Assembly (NCBI GenBank): GCA_024402435.1
Contig: JAKSTU010000020.1
Span: 1 to 43,231 of the forward strand
Direction of reading: 5' to 3'
From: Treponemataceae bacterium
GTDB lineage: Bacteria; Spirochaetota; Spirochaetia; Treponematales; Treponemataceae
Length of the DNA stretch: 43,231 nucleotides
The notes below the pieces were generated by a model. It was not told the DNA's origin. It worked only from the letters and a program-made list of their open reading frames with translations, and made no database searches. The position numbers and the translations under genes were made by a program. Shown in pieces: positions 32,595 through 39,429 of the stretch. Position 1 is the stretch's first letter. Each line of letters opens with the position of its first letter.

Positions 32595-34594
32595 GACCTT
32601 TTGAAGTTGTTTCTCCTTTTGAGCCTTCCGGTGACCAGCCGGCAGCAATTGAAGCCCTTGCACGCGGAATTCTTGCAGGTGACAAATACCAGACTCTCAA
32701 AGGTGTTACGGGAAGCGGAAAAACTTTTACAATGGCAAAAATCATTGAAAAAGTTCAGCGCCCCACACTGATCATCAGTCACAACAAAACATTGTCCGCC
32801 CAGCTTTATCGCGAATTCAAGAGTTTTTTTCCGAACAATGCGGTGGAATACTTTGTTTCTTACTACGATTATTATCAGCCGGAAGCCTATGTTCCTGCCC
32901 GTGACCTTTATATAGAAAAAGACGCAAGCATCAACGAAGAAATCGACAGAATGCGTCTTTCTGCCACATACAGCCTTATGGAGCGGCGGGACGTGATTGT
33001 TGTTGCAACTGTTTCCTGCATCTACGGTTTGGGAATGCCTGAACTTTACAAAGACATGCGCCTTCATCTTGAAGTGGGACAGGATTTTGACATGACCGCT
33101 TTTGCGCTCCAGCTGGTTTCTCTTCAGTACAAGCGCAACGACATGGTTCTTGACCGCGGAAACTTCCGCATCCACGGGGAGCGCATAGAAGTGTACCCGG
33201 CCTACATGGAAACTGACGAAGCTTACCGCATCGACCTGGATTTTGACACGGTTGCAAAAATCTGCCGCTTCAATGTAATGACCGGAAAAGTTATTGAGCA
33301 GCTGGACGAAACTGTGATTTATCCTGCAAAACACTTTGTTGTTCGCCCGGACATGCTTAAAAGTGCAACAGACCGGATTCAGGCTGAACTGGACGAACGT
33401 TACGAAACACTTTTGGCCGGCGGAAAACTTCTTGAAGCCGAGCGGCTCAAAACCCGCACAACCTACGACATTGAAATGCTCAAGGAAATGGGCTACTGCT
33501 CCGGCATCGAAAACTATTCCGGGCCTATTTCAGGGCGAAAATCCGGTGAGCCGCCTGCAACACTGCTCCACTATTTTCCCAAGGATTTTCTGTGCATGAT
33601 TGACGAAAGCCATGTTACAGTTTCTCAGGTCGGTGCCATGTACGAAGGTGACAGGAGCCGCAAGCAGAACCTTATTGACTTCGGATTCCGTCTTCCAAGT
33701 GCTCTGGACAACCGGCCGCTTAAAGGCGCGGAGTTTGAAAGCATGATGAATCAGGTTGTATTCGTTTCTGCAACTCCCCGGGAAGAAGAAAAGAAAAAAA
33801 GCACGCGCATTGTGGAACAGCTGATCCGGCCTACGGGACTTCTGGACCCCATTGTTGAAGTGCGTCCCACTACAGGACAGATGGAAGACATTTACGCGGA
33901 AGTAAAAGAGCGGATTGAAAACCACGAACGGTGCCTGATTCTTACACTTACAAAGAAAATGGCCGAAGATCTGACTGATTATCTATCGGGGCTTTCTCTC
34001 AAAGTAAAATACATTCACTCAGAAGTTGACACAATCGAGCGCGTGGAAATTCTCAAAGGGCTCCGTGCCGGGGAATTTGATGTGCTTGTGGGTATCAACC
34101 TGCTCCGCGAAGGAATTGACCTTCCGGAAGTTTCTTTCATTGCAATTCTTGATGCGGACAAAATAGGATTTTTGCGTTCCGCAACCAGTCTTATTCAGAT
34201 TATTGGGCGTGCGGCACGAAATGCATCCGGAAAGGTTGTAATGTATGCGGACAGAATGAGTGATGCAATGGCTGAATCAATTGAAGAAACACGGCACAGG
34301 CGTCAGGTTCAGGAAGCATACAACCAGGAACACGGAATTACGCCCAAAACCATTTCAAAAGCAATTGAAGACATTTTGGAACGGCAGAAAGAAGATGCAA
34401 AGGAAACGGTGGAAACAGAGCTTTCCGTTTTGAAAAAGAGCTGCAATCTTTTTGTTCCGGCGGAACGGAAAAAGCTGCTCAAAGCTTTGGAAGCCCAGAT
34501 GATGGAACACGCAGAACGGCTTGAATACGAACAGGCGGCTGCAGTCCGGGACGAAATTGAAGCGATCAAGAAACAGTTTGCAACTGTTCCGTAA
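32591..34594 (+). CDS. uvrB: UvrABC system protein B
   Basis: 667 residues, full length. Nucleotide excision repair: loads with UvrA at lesions, verifies damage and recruits UvrC. Motifs include Walker A GVTGSGKTFTMA near 40, the beta-hairpin region YYDYYQPEAYVP near 93, DEXX-type MIDESHV near 337, helicase motifs LREGIDLPEVSF and QIIGRAARN, and the C-terminal UVR motif (KLLKALEAQMMEHAERLEYEQAA). Translationally coupled to the protease gene. Confidence 0.98.
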   Translation: MRPFEVVSPFEPSGDQPAAIEALARGILAGDKYQTLKGVTGSGKTFTMAKIIEKVQRPTLIISHNKTLSAQLYREFKSFFPNNAVEYFVSYYDYYQPEAYVPARDLYIEKDASINEEIDRMRLSATYSLMERRDVIVVATVSCIYGLGMPELYKDMRLHLEVGQDFDMTAFALQLVSLQYKRNDMVLDRGNFRIHGERIEVYPAYMETDEAYRIDLDFDTVAKICRFNVMTGKVIEQLDETVIYPAKHFVVRPDMLKSATDRIQAELDERYETLLAGGKLLEAERLKTRTTYDIEMLKEMGYCSGIENYSGPISGRKSGEPPATLLHYFPKDFLCMIDESHVTVSQVGAMYEGDRSRKQNLIDFGFRLPSALDNRPLKGAEFESMMNQVVFVSATPREEEKKKSTRIVEQLIRPTGLLDPIVEVRPTTGQMEDIYAEVKERIENHERCLILTLTKKMAEDLTDYLSGLSLKVKYIHSEVDTIERVEILKGLRAGEFDVLVGINLLREGIDLPEVSFIAILDADKIGFLRSATSLIQIIGRAARNASGKVVMYADRMSDAMAESIEETRHRRQVQEAYNQEHGITPKTISKAIEDILERQKEDAKETVETELSVLKKSCNLFVPAERKKLLKALEAQMMEHAERLEYEQAAAVRDEIEAIKKQFATVP

Positions 34595-34601
34595 TCAGCA
34601 A

Positions 34602-34671
34602 AAAGCCCCCGCTCCAAACCGAAACAGTACAAGTCAGGCTGCAACAGTTTGTAGCGGGGGCTTTGTTTTAA
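34602..34671 (+). terminator. Terminator after uvrB
   Basis: A 12-bp arm AAAGCCCCCGCT pairs with AGCGGGGGCTTT across a 39-nt loop, followed by GTTTTA. The flanking A-rich and T-rich ends allow it to work in both directions, so it may also close thrS. Confidence 0.85.
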
Positions 34672-34676
34672 TTTCC

Positions 34677-34752
34677 CGCAGGTCGGAGCGGAAACTACCA
34701 TTCCTCCCTGCGAGTGTTTTTGTCAGTCGCAGCCTTCCTTCCCATATTTTTC
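34677..34752 (+). repeat. Structured intergenic repeat, copy B
   Basis: Copy of 10310-10386, again between convergent genes (uvrB and thrS). Stem CGCAGG / CCTGCG with inner hairpin GGAA / TTCC, then GAGTGTTTTTGTCAG and GCCTTCCTT. Relative to copy A the stem has changed on both sides (A-T pair to G-C pair), so pairing is kept. Confidence 0.75.
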
Positions 34753-34794
34753 ATAAAAGGACTTTATGCTGTACGTGAAGGAAGTATCCGCAGA

Positions 34795-36540
34795 TCAGAT
34801 GCCTACAAAGTGTGAATCAACTTTGTCTTTGACATAAGCGATGAATTCATCAACTTTCATGATCTGCTGCTGACGGCCGTCACGGAAACGGACTGCAATT
34901 GTGCCTTCGTTCATTTCACGTTCACCGACAACCAGCATGTACGGAATCTTCTGCATCTGTGCAGTGCGGATTTTTGCGTTCATGCGGTCATTTCCGAAGT
35001 CAGCTTTTACACGGATTCCGGCGTCTGACAGTTTTGCGCACAAATCTTCGCAGTATTTTTCGACTGTAGGAGCTACAGGAATGATTGTTGCCTGCTGGTA
35101 CTGCAGCCATGTGGGCAGCGCGCCTGCAAAGTTTTCAATCAGAATACCGATGAAGCGTTCCAGAGAACCGAGAACTGCGCGGTGCAGCATTACAGGATGA
35201 TGTTTTGCATTGTCTTCACCAACATACTCAGCATTCAGGCGTTCTGCACTGGGCAGCTGGTAGTCAACCTGAATCGTACCGCACTGCCACGGGCGACCGA
35301 GTGCATCAATCAGTGTAAATTCCAGTTTTGGACCATAGAATGCACCTTCTCCGGGCTGAATCTCGTACTCAAGGCCGGCTTTCTTGCATGCATCTGCAAG
35401 AGCACCTTCTGCACGGTCCCAGTCTTCGTCAGTACCGACGCGTTTTTCAGGGCGTGTTGAGAACTTGACCACGATTTTGTCGTCTGTAAATCCGAAATCC
35501 TTGTACATGTCTTTGAGCAAAGCACAGAATTTTGCAACTTCGTCAGGAATCTGATCTTCTGTACACATGATGTGTCCGTCATCCTGGACAAATCCGCGTA
35601 CGCGCATGATTCCGTGAAGAGCACCGCTTGCTTCGTTGCGTGTACATGAACCGAATTCTGCAAAACGCATGGGCAGATCTTTGTAAGAGCGGAGTCTGCT
35701 CTTGAAAATCTCGATATGACCGGGACAGTTCATGGGTTTGAGGGCAAAAAGCCGTTTTTCGCTCTCAGTAATGAACATGTTTTCCTGATATTTTGCCCAG
35801 TGACCGGAGCGTTCCCACAAAGTACGGGGCATGACAAAAGGTGTATTTACCTCAACATAGCCGTCTTTGCGGATTTTTTCGCGGACGTAATCCTTGATGA
35901 TGGAGTAAATCAGCCATCCGTTGGGATGCCAGAAGATCTCACCGGGATTTTCGTCGTCAATGTGGAACAGATCCAAGTCTTTGCCGATTCTGCGGTGATC
36001 GCGTTTCTCAGCTTCTGCAAGCATATTGAGATACTCTTTGAGTTCAGCAGGTTTTTCCCAGGCTGTTCCGTAAATGCGGGTAAGCATGGGACGTTTTACA
36101 TCACCGCGCCAGTATGCACCGGCAACTTTCATCAACTTGAAACTCTGAGCATTGATTTCTTTTGTGTTTGCCACATGAGGTCCGCGGCACAGATCAGTGT
36201 AACCGTCCTGAGTATATGTGGTAATCGTGGCATCATCGGGCAGGTCGTTGATCAGCTCGATTTTGTAGGGCTGGTCTGCAAACTGCTTGAGTGCTTCTGC
36301 TTTTGTGACCTCTGTGCGCACAAAATCATGATTGCCGCCTACAATACGGCGCATTTCTTTTTCGATCTCGGGCAGATCCTCGTCTTTGATGGGACGGGGA
36401 AGGTCAAAATCATAATAGAAACCGTTGTCAATTGAGGGACCGATTGCAAACTTTGCACCGGGGAACAATTTGAGCACGGCTTCTGCCATTACGTGGGCGG
36501 TACTGTGACGAATGACCGCCAGTTTTTCTTTGTCTGACAT
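34795..36540 (-). CDS. thrS: Threonyl-tRNA synthetase, short form without TGS domain
   Basis: 581 residues. It begins directly in the editing (SAD) domain, [25 protein letters not shown] sequence, so the N-terminal TGS domain of E. coli ThrRS is missing. Class II catalytic core: Zn ligand Cys in [11 protein letters not shown], motif 2 [23 protein letters not shown], and motif 3 [14 protein letters not shown]. The anticodon-binding domain is at the C-terminus. Start 36540 is set by AAGGAAG upstream. The leader holds a tRNA-Thr anticodon-arm-like hairpin (see 36554-36580). Confidence 0.97.
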   Translation of the reverse strand: MSDKEKLAVIRHSTAHVMAEAVLKLFPGAKFAIGPSIDNGFYYDFDLPRPIKDEDLPEIEKEMRRIVGGNHDFVRTEVTKAEALKQFADQPYKIELINDLPDDATITTYTQDGYTDLCRGPHVANTKEINAQSFKLMKVAGAYWRGDVKRPMLTRIYGTAWEKPAELKEYLNMLAEAEKRDHRRIGKDLDLFHIDDENPGEIFWHPNGWLIYSIIKDYVREKIRKDGYVEVNTPFVMPRTLWERSGHWAKYQENMFITESEKRLFALKPMNCPGHIEIFKSRLRSYKDLPMRFAEFGSCTRNEASGALHGIMRVRGFVQDDGHIMCTEDQIPDEVAKFCALLKDMYKDFGFTDDKIVVKFSTRPEKRVGTDEDWDRAEGALADACKKAGLEYEIQPGEGAFYGPKLEFTLIDALGRPWQCGTIQVDYQLPSAERLNAEYVGEDNAKHHPVMLHRAVLGSLERFIGILIENFAGALPTWLQYQQATIIPVAPTVEKYCEDLCAKLSDAGIRVKADFGNDRMNAKIRTAQMQKIPYMLVVGEREMNEGTIAVRFRDGRQQQIMKVDEFIAYVKDKVDSHFVGI

Positions 36541-36553
36541 AAAATCTTCCTTT

Positions 36554-36580
36554 GGCTCGCAGTTACAACCTGCGGAAGCC
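36554..36580 (-). promoter_or_regulatory. thrS leader hairpin mimicking the tRNA-Thr anticodon arm
   Basis: Minus strand: GGCT-TC-CGCAG-GTTGTAA-CTGCG-AGCC. The inner stem is exactly 5 bp and the loop exactly 7 nt. Numbered as a tRNA loop (32-38), it reads G-U-U-G-U-A-A, with U33, anticodon UGU (threonine) and A37-A38. An outer 4-bp GGCT/AGCC stem continues after a 2-nt bulge. The Shine-Dalgarno AAGGA (36548-36552) starts 1 nt after the outer stem. By analogy with the E. coli thrS operator, ThrRS may bind here and block its own translation. Confidence 0.6.
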
Positions 36581-36586
36581 ACTGCA

Positions 36587-36615
36587 ATTTTATAAATTTA
36601 AGTGTGATTTTTCAA
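36587..36615 (-). promoter_or_regulatory. thrS promoter
   Basis: Minus strand: -35 TTGAAA (36610-36615), 17-bp spacer, -10 TAAAAT (36587-36592). A start 7 nt later is the first G of the leader hairpin at 36580, so the leader is the hairpin plus the ribosome-binding site, about 40 nt in all. Confidence 0.65.
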
Positions 36616-36710
36616 GTCAGAGTGGTACGGAAGGAAGGAAGTGGTGATACTGTGATAAAACAAAGTTGTAACACCATGCACCGATAATTTATAATTAGAG
36701 GAAAAGAAGG

Positions 36711-37004
36711 ATGATGACGACACAACTTATGTACGAAACAGAGTTTAAGAAAAAAATGGTTTACCTTCACTTGAATGAAGGAAGAACCATTGCATCTCTC
36801 AGCGCGGAATATGGATTTGCAAAATCCACATATCGGGAATGGGAAAAGAAATATTGCGAAGAATGCCAGGAAAATGAAGAAGCAACAGAAGAATTAAGTT
36901 TAATGGAGCAGAACCGGATGCTGAAAAAACAGCTGGCGGAACAGCAGAAAGAAATTGAATTCCTAAAAAAAGCGGCGGCATTCTTTGCAAAGGAAATCGA
37001 TTAG
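36711..37004 (+). CDS. IS3-family transposase OrfA
   Basis: 97 residues. HTH region KKKMVYLHLNEGRTIASLSAEYGFAKSTYREW, followed by a leucine-zipper-like coiled coil (MEQNRMLKKQLAEQQKEIEFLKKA), as in IS3 OrfA. AGAAGG touches the ATG. The A7 run at 36965-36971 lies in the frame A-AAA-AAA, the form of a -1 slippery heptamer, so ribosomes may shift into orfB here and make the OrfAB transposase. Confidence 0.92.
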   Translation: MMTTQLMYETEFKKKMVYLHLNEGRTIASLSAEYGFAKSTYREWEKKYCEECQENEEATEELSLMEQNRMLKKQLAEQQKEIEFLKKAAAFFAKEID

Positions 37005-37057
37005 CTTCATATCGGTTTATCGACAGCAATAAAGATTATTTCGGACTCAGATGGTTA

Positions 37058-37867
37058 TTGAGAAGGATGTCCATTCATCCAAATGCTTATTATAACTACA
37101 GAAAAAATCGAAAGGATGGATACAGGCAGAAACTTGCATCGAGACTTGAGAAAGTAGGCAGAAAGTTTCATGACCTTGACGGCACAAGAGGTTACAGACA
37201 GGTATGTGACCAGCTGAAAAAGGACGGATTAATAATGAGCTATCCGACATGTCATAAATATCTGAATAAACTACTTGGATTGAAATCAATCCAGAGAAAA
37301 AGAAAACCTGTTTATGAACATGGCGACTACCATCAGACTGTAGAAAATATCCTGAATCAGAACTTCAAGTCTGAAAGGAAAAATGAAAAATGGTGTATGG
37401 ATTTTACATATGTTGCACTGAAGGATGGAACATTCAGATATAACTGTACAATAATCGACCTGTTTGACAGAAGTGTGATTGCAAGCGAAAACAGCAGGCA
37501 GATTAATACAGAACTTGCAATAAGGACTGTGCTTAAAGGAATAGAAAGTCAGGATGAAATTGATACTTCAAGACTGATGATTCATACAGACCAGGGATGT
37601 CAGTTTACATCCAGCACATTCCAATTCTTCTGTAACGACAGAAAAATCAGGCAGAGTATGAGCAGGGCTGGATATCCTTACGACAATGCACCGATGGAAA
37701 GATATTTTAATACATTGAAAACGGAACTTTTGAATGTTCATGAATATTCAAAAGAAAAAGATCTTTATAAGGCTATTAATGATTTTGCGTACATCTGGTA
37801 CAACCAGAACCGTACGCATACATACAACAATCACAAAACTCCTTATGAAGTTCGCTTTGCAGCATAA
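37058..37867 (+). CDS. IS3-family transposase OrfB (DDE integrase)
   Basis: 269 residues from the first ATG, but the frame is open back into orfA (encoding ASYRFIDSNKDYFGLRWLLRR), so it is probably made mainly as OrfAB by -1 frameshifting. HTH_21 region YHPNAY-like plus GTRGYRQVCDQLKKDG. The rve catalytic core has Asp in CMDFTYV, Asp in IHTDQGCQF and Glu in PMERYFNTLKTE. Complete, with no internal stop. Confidence 0.93.
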   Translation: MRRMSIHPNAYYNYRKNRKDGYRQKLASRLEKVGRKFHDLDGTRGYRQVCDQLKKDGLIMSYPTCHKYLNKLLGLKSIQRKRKPVYEHGDYHQTVENILNQNFKSERKNEKWCMDFTYVALKDGTFRYNCTIIDLFDRSVIASENSRQINTELAIRTVLKGIESQDEIDTSRLMIHTDQGCQFTSSTFQFFCNDRKIRQSMSRAGYPYDNAPMERYFNTLKTELLNVHEYSKEKDLYKAINDFAYIWYNQNRTHTYNNHKTPYEVRFAA

Positions 37868-37907
37868 TAATCGGTTGCTGGTGTTACAATTTTGGTTGAC
37901 CTAAGTA

Positions 37908-38275
37908 GGGAAGGATGACAGGTTGTGCAATTCTTTGCACAGTCCGGGCATCGAGGACTATTGCGCGCATGACAGGCTTTTGTGTGCATGACAGGCTTTT
38001 GCGTGCATGACAGGCTTTTGTGCGCATGACAGGTTGTGGTCCGTAATTTTTAACCATTTCGAACAGTATCCATAAAACTTGAAATTGAAACGAATAAGTT
38101 TGTGAAGATCCTTCGACTTCACTCACTGCGTTCGTTTCGCTCAGGATGACAGGTCGGCGCTATTTTTTGCGCACTCCGGGAAGGATGACAGGTTGGGCAA
38201 TTCTTTGCACAGTCCGGGCAATAGGACAGGCTTTTGTGCGCATGATAAGCTTTTGCGCATGACAATTCAGGACAG
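37908..38275. repeat. Repeat-rich gap after the IS (cluster 5)
   Basis: The gene-free stretch 37904-38492. A 43-bp segment with internal hairpin TGTGCAA / TTGCACA occurs at 37908-37950 and 38178-38220 with one mismatch. A 19-bp unit GCATGACAGGCTTTTGTGT is repeated three times in tandem plus a partial fourth (37967-38035), with stray copies near 38226-38262. A dispersed CTTCGAC-CTCAGGATGACA unit lies at about 38107-38151, here with an inserted CACTCACTGCGTTCGTTTCG. The remainder to 38492 is the upstream region of the next operon. Confidence 0.85.
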
Positions 38276-38420
38276 CGCTTTTTTTTGCGCGGAAGTGCGG
38301 GGCAGTGGGTTCTGCATGTCAAAGCAGGGGGCGGTTTTGCTGAAAAGTGATATTGTGGTGACTGTTTGCGGGTGATTATTCAACACTAAAAAACAGAACG
38401 GATGTATGTTGTTGCCGTCG

Positions 38421-38458
38421 GGCAGAAAGCAGAGTGAATCTGACAAACGGATTCTGCC
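38421..38458 (+). promoter_or_regulatory. Inverted repeat in the desulfoferrodoxin leader
   Basis: GGCAGAA (38421-38427) pairs with TTCTGCC (38452-38458); an alternative GAATC / GATTC pairing overlaps it. It lies about 35 nt before the start codon. A role is not established. Confidence 0.35.
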
Positions 38459-38492
38459 GGAGCCCGAAAAAAAATCCTTTAAGGAGGTACAC

Positions 38493-38873
38493 ATGCAACT
38501 GAATTTTTTTGTTTGCAGACATTGCGGCAAAATAATCGCCATTGTCAAAGACAGCGGAGTTCCTACAATCTGCTGCGGTGAAGCAATGGAAGAACTGGTT
38601 CCGGGTGTAACGGACGGCGCACTGGAAAAACATGTTCCCGTAATCAGAGTGAACGGAAACACTGTAACCGTGACGGTGGGCTCAAAACTTCATCCGACTC
38701 TTGCAGAACATTACATTGAATGGATTCTGCTGCAGACCGACAAGGGAATCCAGCAGAAATGGCTCGGGCCCGGCGACAAACCGGAAGTTGATTTTGCAAT
38801 TCTTATGGGCGAGCGGGTTCAGGCCGCCTATGAATACTGCAACATTCACAAATTGTGGAGGACAAATCCATGA
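38493..38873 (+). CDS. dfx: Desulfoferrodoxin (superoxide reductase, 2Fe type)
   Basis: 126 residues. The N-terminal desulforedoxin domain has Cys ligands in FVCRHCG and TICCGE (centre I). The C-terminal neelaredoxin domain has the His ligands in EKHVPVI and LHPTLAEHYIEWI and the Cys-x2-His pair YCNIHKLW (centre II). It reduces superoxide to peroxide without making oxygen, typical of anaerobes. AAGGAGGT lies 4 nt before ATG 38493, a near-perfect ribosome-binding site. Coupled to ferritin by ATGA. Confidence 0.96.
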   Translation: MQLNFFVCRHCGKIIAIVKDSGVPTICCGEAMEELVPGVTDGALEKHVPVIRVNGNTVTVTVGSKLHPTLAEHYIEWILLQTDKGIQQKWLGPGDKPEVDFAILMGERVQAAYEYCNIHKLWRTNP

Positions 38874-39352
38874 TCAGAAAAATCAGCGCTCTTTTGAGCA
38901 CTCAGTTTCAGAAAGAACTTGAATCTGCATACATCTATCTTTTTTTCGCTTCCTATTTTGACAGCATGGGACTTGAAGGATTTTCCCACTGGTACAAAAA
39001 ACAGGCAGAGGAAGAAGAAGAACATGCAATGAAGTTTTACGATTATCTTCATGAGCAGGATGAGGAACTCAAATTTCTGCCCATTGAAGCACCGAAGCTT
39101 GATAAGAAAAGTGTCATTCAGGTTTTGAACGAAACTTTGGAACACGAAGAATACATTTCAAAACTGATTGATGACATTTATCGTGAAGCCATTGACGAAA
39201 AAGATTACGCCACTCAGAGCTTCCTCAACTGGTTCATAACAGAACAGCGTGAAGAAGAAAGACAGGTTCAGGACATCATAACCAGATTCAATCTGTTCTG
39301 CCTTGAGGGCGGCAATCTTTATCAGCTGGACTGCGAACTGGGCAAACGCTAG
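38870..39352 (+). CDS. ftn: Non-haem ferritin
   Basis: 160 residues of a four-helix ferritin fold. Ferroxidase ligands are visible: Glu in FQKELESAYIYL, the EEEEEH pair in KKQAEEEEEHAMKFYDY, Glu in NETLEHEEY and the EQREEERQ helix. It stores iron and limits Fenton chemistry, which fits pairing with the superoxide reductase gene. The start overlaps the dfx stop (ATGA), with GGAGG 8 nt upstream. Confidence 0.95.
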   Translation: MIRKISALLSTQFQKELESAYIYLFFASYFDSMGLEGFSHWYKKQAEEEEEHAMKFYDYLHEQDEELKFLPIEAPKLDKKSVIQVLNETLEHEEYISKLIDDIYREAIDEKDYATQSFLNWFITEQREEERQVQDIITRFNLFCLEGGNLYQLDCELGKR

Positions 39353-39366
39353 GACAGGGCAAGTTC

Positions 39367-39392
39367 CGGGCTTCCTGCAAAAAGGGAGCCCG
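39367..39392. terminator. GC hairpin between ferritin and the convergent GH3 gene
   Basis: CGGGCTTCC / GGGAGCCCG with loop TGCAAAAA, 15 nt after the ferritin stop. There is no T-run on either side, so it is only a possible terminator. Confidence 0.4.
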
Positions 39393-39429
39393 CGTTCAAT
39401 GCAGTTTCTTGCGGCTGCCGGTGCAGAAC

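Larger units (their letters stand above)
36651..37903 (+). mobile_element. IS3-family insertion sequence
   Basis: About 1.25 kb with orfA, orfB and imperfect terminal inverted repeats sharing TTGTAACACCA. The left repeat is roughly 36651-36684 and the right 37872-37903. Exact ends and a target duplication could not be fixed by eye. It sits between thrS and a repeat-rich gap. Both frames are open and the catalytic triad is intact, so it may be active. A promoter TTGTAA-18-TATAAT (36666-36695) has its -35 in the left repeat. Confidence 0.88.

Noticed and set aside
36541..36582. Upstream start of thrS at 36582
   Set aside because: Those 14 codons would be encoded by the leader hairpin; AAGGAAG directs initiation at 36540.
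36541..36586. T-box riboswitch before thrS
   Set aside because: The leader is about 40 nt and has no T-box sequence or antiterminator; the anticodon-like loop better fits a synthetase operator.
37967..38035. CRISPR array
   Set aside because: Units of 19 bp follow each other without spacers and no cas genes are present.
38406..38492. Upstream extension of desulfoferrodoxin by 29 codons
   Set aside because: The AAGGAGGT site belongs to ATG 38493 and the extension does not match the family.
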